A stretch of 64,000 bases of DNA from an uncultured Burkholderiaceae bacterium (lineage in GTDB: Bacteria; Pseudomonadota; Gammaproteobacteria; Burkholderiales; Burkholderiaceae_B), in contig CAKSZL010000006.1 in NCBI GenBank assembly GCA_934525625.1, positions 1 through 64,000 on the forward strand, given 5' to 3'. The position numbers and the translations under genes are program-made. The notes beneath the pieces are model-generated. The model had not been told where the DNA came from, did not search any database, and saw only the letters and a program-made list of their open reading frames with translations. Position 1 is the stretch's first letter; each line of letters begins with the position of its first letter. Of the stretch, positions 44,220-51,709 are shown piece after piece.

Positions 44220-44354
44220 TTACTTGGCTGATTCCTGGATCTTCTCGCCGCCTCGCTCCACGTCTTTGCCGAAGCCCTCCATGGTATGGCAGCCGGCCAC
44301 CAGGCCGGTCATCAGCAGGGAAACCACGGCGATCAGCCATTGTTTTGTTTTCAT
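44220..44354 (-). CDS. Entericidin-like small lipoprotein
   Basis: 44 residues. 'MKTKQWLIAVVSLLMTGLVAGCHTMEGFGKDVERGGEKIQESAK': lipobox LVAGC with Cys22, then the entericidin A/B core 'MEGFGKDVERGGEKI'. Strong ribosome site AGGAGAG 4 nt before the ATG. In E. coli EcnA and EcnB act as antidote and toxin lipoproteins linked to stationary-phase lysis; single copies in other bacteria have no proven role. No second entericidin lies next to it. Its stop abuts the repeat at 43991-44215. Confidence 0.88.
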   Translation of the reverse strand: MKTKQWLIAVVSLLMTGLVAGCHTMEGFGKDVERGGEKIQESAK

Positions 44355-44768
44355 GGGACTCTCCTCTTGCGCCCGGAGGGCTATTGGTTAAGGGACTCGA
44401 AAAGCATACCCGAGAAGAGGGGGCATAGGTATAGGCACGAATGGCTGTTGCTCCCGGCACACGCGGCGGCGGCGCTTGGCTTGACAGCGTCGGGGCCGCC
44501 TGTTCGAGAATGGTTTCCGCTAGGGAAACCACGTACGCCAACCGCCCCCTCGGCCAGTCCAGTAATGGCATGATATTTGCTTGTTCATTGTTGGCGCGAA
44601 AAGCATCAGCGATAAGCATCACCAGCAGCAACCAGCGGCCCGCGCCAAGCCGCCTTGCAAAGTCAGTCATTCCACCCGGAATCGCCCGCGCCCGGCCATG
44701 CCGGTTGCCTGTTGGTCGTTGGACAACGAGACCATAACGGCTGCCAACGCAGCGGGAGTATTCCAAGC
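44355..44768. other. Gene-free upstream region of the ATP-grasp cluster
   Basis: No gene is supported. It must carry the divergent promoters for the entericidin gene and the six-gene cluster. A relatively AT-rich patch with ATGATATTTGCTTGTTCATTG lies at 44569-44590 and direct repeats of AAGCATCA(G/C) near 44600-44622. No terminator or known riboswitch was seen. Confidence 0.4.
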
Positions 44769-46199
44769 ATGACCCTCCAACAACGCCGCGAACCCGCCTA
44801 CGACGAGATGCACATGGCGGATGGCGAGGTTCGCTCCCACTATCAGCAACTGGCTGTATGGCTGGCCGAACAGTCTCCTGAGACGCTCAGGGCCATGCGC
44901 GTACAGGCCGACCTCATCTTCCGGCGCATCGGCATCACGTTTTCCGTGGTGGGCGACGAGGACGGCACCGAGCGCCTGATACCCTTCGACCTCGTTCCGC
45001 GCATCCTGCCCGCCGACGAATGGGCCACGCTGGACGCCGGCCTGCGCCAGCGCGTGCGGGCGCTCAATATGTTCATCCGCGACATCTACCACGATCATGA
45101 CATCGTGCGCGCCGGCGTCATTCCCGCCGAACAGGTGTTCCTGAACGCCCAGTACCGTCCCGAAATGCAGGACGTGGACGTCGCCGAGGACATCTATTGC
45201 CATATCGCGGGCGTGGACGTGGTGCGCGCGGGCAAGGGCGAGTTCTACGTGCTCGAAGACAATCTGCGCGTGCCTTCCGGCGTGTCCTACATGCTCGAGA
45301 ACCGCAAGATGTCCATGCGCCTGATGCCCGAGGCCTTCGCCAAGCTCAAGATCGCGCCGGTCGCGCACTACCCCGACCTGCTGCTGGACAATCTGCGCGA
45401 CGTGGCGCCAGGCGGGGGCGACGACCCCACCGTGGTGGTGCTGACGCCGGGCATGTACAACTCCGCCTATTTCGAACATGCCTTCCTGGCGCAGCAAATG
45501 GGCGTGCAACTGGTCGAGGGGCAGGATTTGTTCGTCGAGAACGACACCTGCTACATGCGCACCACGCATGGCCCCAAGCGGGTGGACGTCATCTATCGCC
45601 GGCTCGACGACGATTTCCTCGATCCGCTTACCTTCCGTTCCGACTCGGTGCTGGGCGTGCCCGGCCTGCTGTCGGTATACCGCGCGGGCCGCATCACGCT
45701 GGCCAACGCCATAGGCAGCGGCATCGCCGACGACAAGTCCACTTACTTGTACGTGCCGGACATGATCCGCTTCTACCTGGGCGAAGAGCCCATCTTGTCC
45801 AACGTGCCCACCTGGCGCTGCTCGCGTCCCGACGAACTTTCCCACGTGCTGGCGAACCTGGACGAACTCGTCGTCAAAGAGGTGCACGGCGCGGGCGGCT
45901 ACGGCATGCTGGTGGGTCCCACCGCCAGCCGGGCCGAGATCGAAGAGTTCCGCGCGGTGCTGCGCGCCAATCCGAACAACTACATCGCCCAGCCCACGCT
46001 GGCGCTCTCGACCGTGCCCACCTTCGTGGAAACGGGCGTCGCGCCGCGCCACGTGGACTTGCGCCCCTACGTGCTGTGCGGCAAGGACATCACCTCCGTG
46101 CCCGGCGGCCTGTGCCGCGTGGCCTTGCGCGAAGGTTCGCTGGTGGTCAACAGCAGCCAGGGCGGCGGCACCAAAGACACATGGGTACTTGAACAATGA
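44769..46199 (+). CDS. Circularly permuted ATP-grasp ligase (DUF404/DUF407)
   Basis: 476 residues, the normal length for stand-alone members. Conserved blocks are 'EDNLRVPSGVSYMLENRK', 'VVVLTPGMYNSAYFEHAFLAQQMGVQLVEGQDLFV', 'DVIYRRLDDDFLDPLTFRSDSVLGVPGLL', 'YLYVPDMIRFYLGEEPILSNVPTW' and 'LVVKEVHGAGGYGMLVGP' (nucleotide-binding lysine and glycine loop), with 'GGLCRVALREGSLVVNSSQGGGTKDTWVL' at the end. Such enzymes are predicted to form peptide or amide bonds with ATP; none of the substrates is established. Start at ATG 44769 (MTLQQRREP); another ATG (MHMADGEV) lies 14 codons in. Stop overlaps the alpha-E gene (ATGA). Confidence 0.9.
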   Translation: MTLQQRREPAYDEMHMADGEVRSHYQQLAVWLAEQSPETLRAMRVQADLIFRRIGITFSVVGDEDGTERLIPFDLVPRILPADEWATLDAGLRQRVRALNMFIRDIYHDHDIVRAGVIPAEQVFLNAQYRPEMQDVDVAEDIYCHIAGVDVVRAGKGEFYVLEDNLRVPSGVSYMLENRKMSMRLMPEAFAKLKIAPVAHYPDLLLDNLRDVAPGGGDDPTVVVLTPGMYNSAYFEHAFLAQQMGVQLVEGQDLFVENDTCYMRTTHGPKRVDVIYRRLDDDFLDPLTFRSDSVLGVPGLLSVYRAGRITLANAIGSGIADDKSTYLYVPDMIRFYLGEEPILSNVPTWRCSRPDELSHVLANLDELVVKEVHGAGGYGMLVGPTASRAEIEEFRAVLRANPNNYIAQPTLALSTVPTFVETGVAPRHVDLRPYVLCGKDITSVPGGLCRVALREGSLVVNSSQGGGTKDTWVLEQ

Positions 46200-47230
46200 G
46201 CACACCACCTATCCGCCCCCGCGCGGCCTCTCCCTATGCGGTTCTGCGTTCCGGGCATCAGTCCATGCTTAGCCGCACCGCCGATCACCTGTTCTGGATG
46301 ACGCGCTACATGGAACGCGCGGACAACACCGCGCGCATGCTGGACATCAACCTGCAAACTTCGCTGCTGCCCCAAGAGCCCGAAGCCCGCCAGCGTTCTT
46401 GGCGCGCGGTGCTGCGCATCTCCGAGCTGCAATCGGCCTTCGACGCCGCCCACCCCGACGGCACGCCCTCGGACGTGCTGCATTTCATGGTGCGCGACCC
46501 CAACAACCCTTCGTCCATCTATTCCTGCTTGCGCGCCGCGCGAGAAAACGCCAGGGCGGTGCGCGGCAGCCTGACCACCGAAGTCTGGGAAACCTACAAC
46601 CTTACTTGGCTGGAATTGAGCAACCATTTGCAGTCGCGCCTGCCCGAACGCAATCCCACCGAGTTCTTCGAGTGGGTCAAGCTGCGCGCGCAGCTGACTC
46701 GCGGCGTCAGCATAGACACCATGATCGAAGACGAAGCCTTGTATTTCCTGCGCCTGGGCCTGTACCTGGAGCGTGCGGACAACACAGCCCGCCTGCTCGA
46801 CGTCAAGTTCCACGAACGCGACGGCGATGCGCCCAAGGAAAAGGACGCCGGCAAGCAAGACCCCGTCAGCGAGTTCTACCATTGGTCGGCGGTGCTCAGC
46901 TCGGTGTCGGGGCTGGAAATCTACCGCAAGGTCTACAGCGACGTCATCACGCCCGAGCGCGTGGCCGAATTGCTGATTCTGCGCGACGACATGCCGCGCT
47001 CGCTGCTCACCTCGGTGCGCGTGGTCTCCGAGGTGCTGTCCCGCGTATCCAACCAGCGTTCCGGGGAAACCGAGCGTCGCGCCGGCATGCTGCGCGCGGA
47101 GCTTGAATACGGGCTCATCCAGGACATTTTGCGCGGCGGCATGCATTCGTATCTCGACCGTTTCCTGGGCCGCATCAACGACCTGGGCAACCGCATCGCG
47201 CAGGACTTCCTCGTTCCTCTTTCCACGTAA
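46196..47230 (+). CDS. Alpha-E domain protein (DUF403)
   Basis: 344 residues, all-helical. Starts with a Pro-rich tail then 'MLSRTADHLFWMTRYMERADNTARMLDINLQTSL', the signature of the alpha-E family; the internal 'YFLRLGLYLERADNTARLLDVKFHERDGDAPKEKDAGKQDPVSEFYHWSAVLSSVSGLEIYRK' repeats the ERADNTARxLD motif. Charged, conserved Glu/Arg/Asp residues suggest an enzymatic or binding role. It is always found next to or fused with circularly permuted ATP-grasp proteins. Overlaps that gene by 4 bp. Confidence 0.9.
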   Translation: MSTPPIRPRAASPYAVLRSGHQSMLSRTADHLFWMTRYMERADNTARMLDINLQTSLLPQEPEARQRSWRAVLRISELQSAFDAAHPDGTPSDVLHFMVRDPNNPSSIYSCLRAARENARAVRGSLTTEVWETYNLTWLELSNHLQSRLPERNPTEFFEWVKLRAQLTRGVSIDTMIEDEALYFLRLGLYLERADNTARLLDVKFHERDGDAPKEKDAGKQDPVSEFYHWSAVLSSVSGLEIYRKVYSDVITPERVAELLILRDDMPRSLLTSVRVVSEVLSRVSNQRSGETERRAGMLRAELEYGLIQDILRGGMHSYLDRFLGRINDLGNRIAQDFLVPLST

Positions 47231-47250
47231 GGCCGCGCGCCGGAGCCCCT

Positions 47251-48060
47251 ATGCGACATCTGATCCGCCACCTCACGCGATACAGCTACACGTCTCCCGT
47301 CAACTATTCCATCCAGACGCTGCGGCTGACGCCGCGCCCGGACAGCCACCAGCGCGTGCTGCGTTGGGACATCCAGGCCCCGGGCCCCGTCAGCCGGCAG
47401 ATAGACGCCTACGGCAACGTCACCCACACCCTTACCCTGAATCACCAGCACGACGAAATCGAACTGCGCGTCGTGGGCGCGGTGGAAATCTCGCCGCTGG
47501 CAGACGGCGTCCTGCCCAACGACGAAGACCGCCTGCCGCGCCATGCCTATTGCGTCAGCACGCCCCTGACCCGGCCCGACGACGTCGTCATGGACTTCTG
47601 CCGCGCGGTGTTGCCCGACGGCATACGGCGTTCCGCCGATCTGCTCGACCTGGCGCACGCCATCAACGAGCGGGTGCGCTACGAACCCGGCATGACCGAC
47701 GTCACGACCGCCGCGCACGAAGTGCTGCGCCTGGGCCACGGCGTCTGCCAGGATCACACCCACCTGTTCCTGGCCTGCGCGCGAGGCCTGGGCGTACCAG
47801 CGCGCTACGTCAGCGGCTACCTGTACTCCGACGCCGACCAGGCCTCCACCCATGCCTGGGCCGACGTCTGGTTCGACGGCACGGGCTGGGTCAGCGTCGA
47901 CGTCACCGGGCGGCAGTTCGCTTCCGACAACCATTGCCGGCTGGCCGTTGCGCGCGACTACGATTCCGCTTCGCCCATACGTGGCGTGCGCACCGGCGGC
48001 GGCCAGGAATCCATGACCGTCGAAGTGCAGGTCCAGCGCGCCGGAGGCGGCCAGCAATAG
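47251..48060 (+). CDS. Transglutaminase-like protease/ligase with N-terminal beta domain
   Basis: 269 residues. N-terminal 'Transglut_N' domain ('RHLTRYSYTSPVNYSIQTLRLTPRPDSHQRVLRW') and a transglutaminase core with Cys166 ('GHGVCQDHTHLFLACARGLGVPARYVSGY'), His201 ('STHAWADVWFDGTGWVSVD') and Asp218 ('DVTG'). Bacterial proteins of this kind are usually predicted peptidases rather than cross-linkers. No signal peptide is visible, so it is probably cytoplasmic. Encoded 20 bp after the alpha-E gene. Confidence 0.9.
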   Translation: MRHLIRHLTRYSYTSPVNYSIQTLRLTPRPDSHQRVLRWDIQAPGPVSRQIDAYGNVTHTLTLNHQHDEIELRVVGAVEISPLADGVLPNDEDRLPRHAYCVSTPLTRPDDVVMDFCRAVLPDGIRRSADLLDLAHAINERVRYEPGMTDVTTAAHEVLRLGHGVCQDHTHLFLACARGLGVPARYVSGYLYSDADQASTHAWADVWFDGTGWVSVDVTGRQFASDNHCRLAVARDYDSASPIRGVRTGGGQESMTVEVQVQRAGGGQQ

Positions 48061-48138
48061 GTCAGGTTCCGTAATCTTCATGACGTTTGCCCAGCGTAAT
48101 ATCACCACGCTGCCCACCGCTACCTTTCCCTGCCCGCC

Positions 48139-51100
48139 ATGACTATCCACGTTGCCCTCAATCACGTCACGCAGTACTTGTACGACCGGCCCGTCAAGCT
48201 GGGCGCGCAAGTCATCCGCCTGCGTCCCGCGCCGCACAGCCGTACGCGTATCTTGTCGTACAGCCAGAAAATCGAGCCCGCCGAGCATTTCTGCAACTGG
48301 CAGCAAGACCCGTTCGCCAATTACCAGGCGCGGCTGGTGTTCCCCGAGCGCACGCGCGAATTCAAGGTGACGGTGGACCTCGTCGCCGAAATGGCGGTGT
48401 ACAACCCCTTCGACTTCTTCCTGGAGCCCGTGGCCGAGGAATTTCCCTTCGCCTACGAGCCCGCCTTGCAGCAAGAACTGGCGCCCTACCTGGCCAAGCC
48501 GGTGCTCACGCCCAGGCTGGACGCCTATCTGCAACAGGTAGACCGCACGCCCCGGCGCACCATCGATTTCCTGGTGGACGTCAATCGCCGGCTGTACGAA
48601 GACATCGACTACACCATCCGCCTGGAGCCCGGCGTGCAGACGCCGGAAGAAACGCTGACGCTGGGCTCGGGCTCGTGCCGCGACTCGGGCTGGCTGCTGG
48701 TCAACATGCTGCGCCACCTGGGGCTGGCCGCGCGTTTCGTGTCGGGCTATCTTATTCAACTGACGCCCGACGTGAAATCCCTGGAAGGGCCGTCCGGCCC
48801 CGAGGCCGACTTCACCGATCTGCACGCCTGGTGCGAAGTCTTTCTGCCGGGGGCCGGCTGGATAGGGCTGGACCCCACCTCCGGGCTGCTGGCCGGAGAA
48901 GGGCATATTCCGCTGGCCTGCACGCCCCAGCCTTCGTCCGCCGCGCCCATAGAAGGCGGCGTCGAGAAGTGCGAAGTCGAGTTTTCGCACCATATGAGCG
49001 TGTCGCGCATTTACGAATCCCCGCGCGTCACCAAACCCTATACCGAAGAACAGTGGCAATCGGTGCTGGCGCTGGGCGACAAGGTCGATGCCGACCTGGT
49101 GGCGGGCGACGTGCGCCTGACGCAAGGCGGCGAGCCCACCTTCGTGGCCGACAGCGACCGCGACGCGGCCGAATGGAACACCGCCGCGCTGGGCCCCACC
49201 AAGCGCGGCTACGCCAATGCCTTGGTGGGCAAGCTGCGCAAGGAATACGGCGAAGGCGGTTTCCTGCATTTCGGGCAGGGCAAGTGGTATCCCGGCGAGC
49301 AGTTGCCGCGCTGGGCCTTGTCGGTGTTCTGGCGCACCGACGGCGACCCTGTCTGGCACAACCCCGACCTGTTCACCGACGAGCGGCAAGCGCCGGGCTA
49401 CACCAGCCGCGATGCACAGCGCTTCATCACGCAACTGGCGCAAACGCTGGGAATTACCGGCCAGTACATTACCCCCGGCTACGAAGACACCTGGTACTTT
49501 CTGTGGCGCGAGCGCCGCCTGCCGGTCAACGTCGACCCCTTCGACGCCCGTATCGACGACGAGCTCGAACGCGAACGCTTGCGCAAGTGGATGGATCAAG
49601 GCTTGTCCCATACCGTGGGCTATGCCTTGCCGCTGACGCCCGGCAGCGCCGTGGGCTTGAGCGGCGCGTCGTGGCAGACGGGGCCGTGGTTCTTCCGCGA
49701 CGAGCGCATGTACCTGATCCCGGGCGATTCCGCGATGGGCTACCGCTTGCCGCTGGATTCCCTGCCCTGGGTGTCCGAGTCCGACGTGCCTTACTTCATC
49801 GACCGCGATCCTTTCGAGCCGGTGGACGAGCTGCCCGCCGCGCAGGCCTTGCGCCAGCGCTATGGCGGCGCGGCGCTGGGCGGGGGCGCACCGCAGGCCC
49901 AAGTCGTGCCGCAAGACCGGCGCGGCCAGGCGCCTGAGCAAGAGGCGGCAAGCGCACGCGCTGGCGCGGCGGGCGCAAATGCCGGTATGAACATGGGCTC
50001 GAACGACGCCGGCTCGGCGCAAGCCCCGGCTTATGTTCCCTCGGTGCCCACGCTCATGCCCACCCGCGCGCCCGCGCGCTTCGAGTCCGCCCATTGGCTG
50101 ACGCGCACGGCGCTGGTCGTCGAAGCGCGCCAAGGCGTGCTGTACGTGTTCATGCCGCCCATTGCGCGGCTGGAAGACTATCTCGACCTGCTGGCGGCGG
50201 TGGAGGCCACGGCGCAGCAGTTGCGGATGCGCCTGGTGCTGGAGGGTTATCCGCCGCCGCGCGACGCCTGCCTGCAAGTGCTGCAGGTGACGCCCGACCC
50301 CGGCGTCATCGAGGTCAACATCCATCCGGCGCGCAACTGGAGCGAGCTGGTCGAGCACACCGAATACCTGTATCAGGCAGCATTCGAAAGCCATCTGTGC
50401 GCCGAGAAATTCGCGCTGGACGGCCGCCACACCGGCACTGGCGGCGGCAACCACGTGGTGCTGGGCGGCGCGACGCCGGCCGATTCGCCATTCTTGCGCA
50501 ATCCCGAGCTGCTGACCAGCCTGGTGGCTTATTGGCATAACCATCCCAGCTTGTCGTATCTGTTCAGCGGCCTGTTTCTCGGGCCCACCAGCCAGGCGCC
50601 CAGGCTGGACGAAGCGCGCAACGACCAGCTCTACGAGCTGGAAATCGCCATCAAGGAAATCGCCCGCTACAAGGCCAGGCACAATACCCCGATGCCGCCC
50701 TGGCTGGTAGACCGCACGCTGCGCAACATTCTCATAGACGTCACGGGCAATACGCACCGCAGCGAGTTCTGCATAGACAAGCTGTACTCGCCGGACGGCC
50801 CCACGGGACGTCTGGGCCTGCTCGAAATGCGCGCCTTCGAGATGCCGCCCCATGCCCGCATGAGCCTGGTGCAGCAATTGCTGCTGCGCGCGCTCATCGC
50901 GCGCTTCTGGCGCCGGCCTTACCGCGCGCGGCTGACGCGCTGGGGAACGACGCTGCACGACCGCTTCATGCTGCCCGCTTTCATCAGCATGGATTTCGAC
51001 GACGTGCTGGCCGAGCTGGCCCTGCCGGAGAACGGCGGCTACGAGTTTGCGCGCGAATGGTTCGGCCCGCATTTCGAGTTCCGCTTCCCGCTGCTGGGCG

Positions 51101-51621
51101 ACGTATCGGTTCAAGGCATGCGCCTGGAACTGCGCGGCGCGCTGGAGCCTTGGCACGTCATGGGCGAGCAGGCGGCGGCCGGCGGCACGGTGCGCTACGT
51201 GGATTCCTCGCTGGAGCGCCTGGAGGTGCGCGTTAGCGGCTACAACGACAGCCGCTACGTCATCACCGTGAACGGGCGCGCGCTGCCCTTGCAGCCCACC
51301 GGCACGGCGCAGGAATTCGTGGCGGGCGTGCGCTACAAGGCATGGAATCCGCCCTCGGCGCTGCATCCCGGCATCCAGCCGCATGCGCCGCTGGTGTTCG
51401 ACGTCGTCGATACCTGGATGAACAAGAGCTTGGGCGGCTGCCAGTATCACGTCCAGCATCCGGGCGGCAGCAACCCCTCGGTCTTCCCCATCAATGCCTA
51501 CGAGGCCGAATCGCGCCGCTTGTCGCGCTTCTTCCGCATGGGGCATACGCCGGGCAAGGTATCGGCGCCGCCGCCGGTCGTCACTGCTGAAACTCCCTGG
51601 ACGCTGGATTTACGACGCTAA
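48139..51621 (+). CDS. Large transglutaminase-DUF2126 protein
   Basis: 1160 residues. Residues 1-290 are a transglutaminase module with N-terminal beta domain and triad Cys180 ('GSGSCRDSGWLLVNMLRHLGL'), His229 ('TDLHAWCEVFLPGAGW') and Asp245 ('LDPTSG'). The remainder is the DUF2126 region (COG4196-like), with 'LTQGGEPTFVADSDRDAAEWNTAALGP', 'GFLHFGQGKWYPGEQLPRWALSVFWR', 'TGGGNHVVLGGATPADSPFLRNPELLTSLVAYWHNHPSLSYLFSGLF' and 'HTPMPPWLVDRTLRNILIDVTGNTHRSEFCIDKLYSPDG'-type blocks that resemble glutamine-synthetase-fold amidoligases. An Ala/Gly-rich linker lies near residues 590-640. Same strand as and 78 bp after the previous gene. Confidence 0.9.
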   Translation: MTIHVALNHVTQYLYDRPVKLGAQVIRLRPAPHSRTRILSYSQKIEPAEHFCNWQQDPFANYQARLVFPERTREFKVTVDLVAEMAVYNPFDFFLEPVAEEFPFAYEPALQQELAPYLAKPVLTPRLDAYLQQVDRTPRRTIDFLVDVNRRLYEDIDYTIRLEPGVQTPEETLTLGSGSCRDSGWLLVNMLRHLGLAARFVSGYLIQLTPDVKSLEGPSGPEADFTDLHAWCEVFLPGAGWIGLDPTSGLLAGEGHIPLACTPQPSSAAPIEGGVEKCEVEFSHHMSVSRIYESPRVTKPYTEEQWQSVLALGDKVDADLVAGDVRLTQGGEPTFVADSDRDAAEWNTAALGPTKRGYANALVGKLRKEYGEGGFLHFGQGKWYPGEQLPRWALSVFWRTDGDPVWHNPDLFTDERQAPGYTSRDAQRFITQLAQTLGITGQYITPGYEDTWYFLWRERRLPVNVDPFDARIDDELERERLRKWMDQGLSHTVGYALPLTPGSAVGLSGASWQTGPWFFRDERMYLIPGDSAMGYRLPLDSLPWVSESDVPYFIDRDPFEPVDELPAAQALRQRYGGAALGGGAPQAQVVPQDRRGQAPEQEAASARAGAAGANAGMNMGSNDAGSAQAPAYVPSVPTLMPTRAPARFESAHWLTRTALVVEARQGVLYVFMPPIARLEDYLDLLAAVEATAQQLRMRLVLEGYPPPRDACLQVLQVTPDPGVIEVNIHPARNWSELVEHTEYLYQAAFESHLCAEKFALDGRHTGTGGGNHVVLGGATPADSPFLRNPELLTSLVAYWHNHPSLSYLFSGLFLGPTSQAPRLDEARNDQLYELEIAIKEIARYKARHNTPMPPWLVDRTLRNILIDVTGNTHRSEFCIDKLYSPDGPTGRLGLLEMRAFEMPPHARMSLVQQLLLRALIARFWRRPYRARLTRWGTTLHDRFMLPAFISMDFDDVLAELALPENGGYEFAREWFGPHFEFRFPLLGDVSVQGMRLELRGALEPWHVMGEQAAAGGTVRYVDSSLERLEVRVSGYNDSRYVITVNGRALPLQPTGTAQEFVAGVRYKAWNPPSALHPGIQPHAPLVFDVVDTWMNKSLGGCQYHVQHPGGSNPSVFPINAYEAESRRLSRFFRMGHTPGKVSAPPPVVTAETPWTLDLRR

Positions 51622-51709
51622 TCAAGGAAACCTGCACGGAAGGCGAGGGTCTGCGACAATTGCCACTCGGGCGTGGATATCGCCCGTTCCGTTCATCTAC
51701 CGAGAGATC

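Noticed and set aside
46933..51546. 1537-codon minus-strand open frame
   Set aside because: It is antisense to the alpha-E, transglutaminase and DUF2126 genes and arises from high GC codon bias; composition is low-complexity (His/Gly/Ala/Arg/Gln) with no domain.
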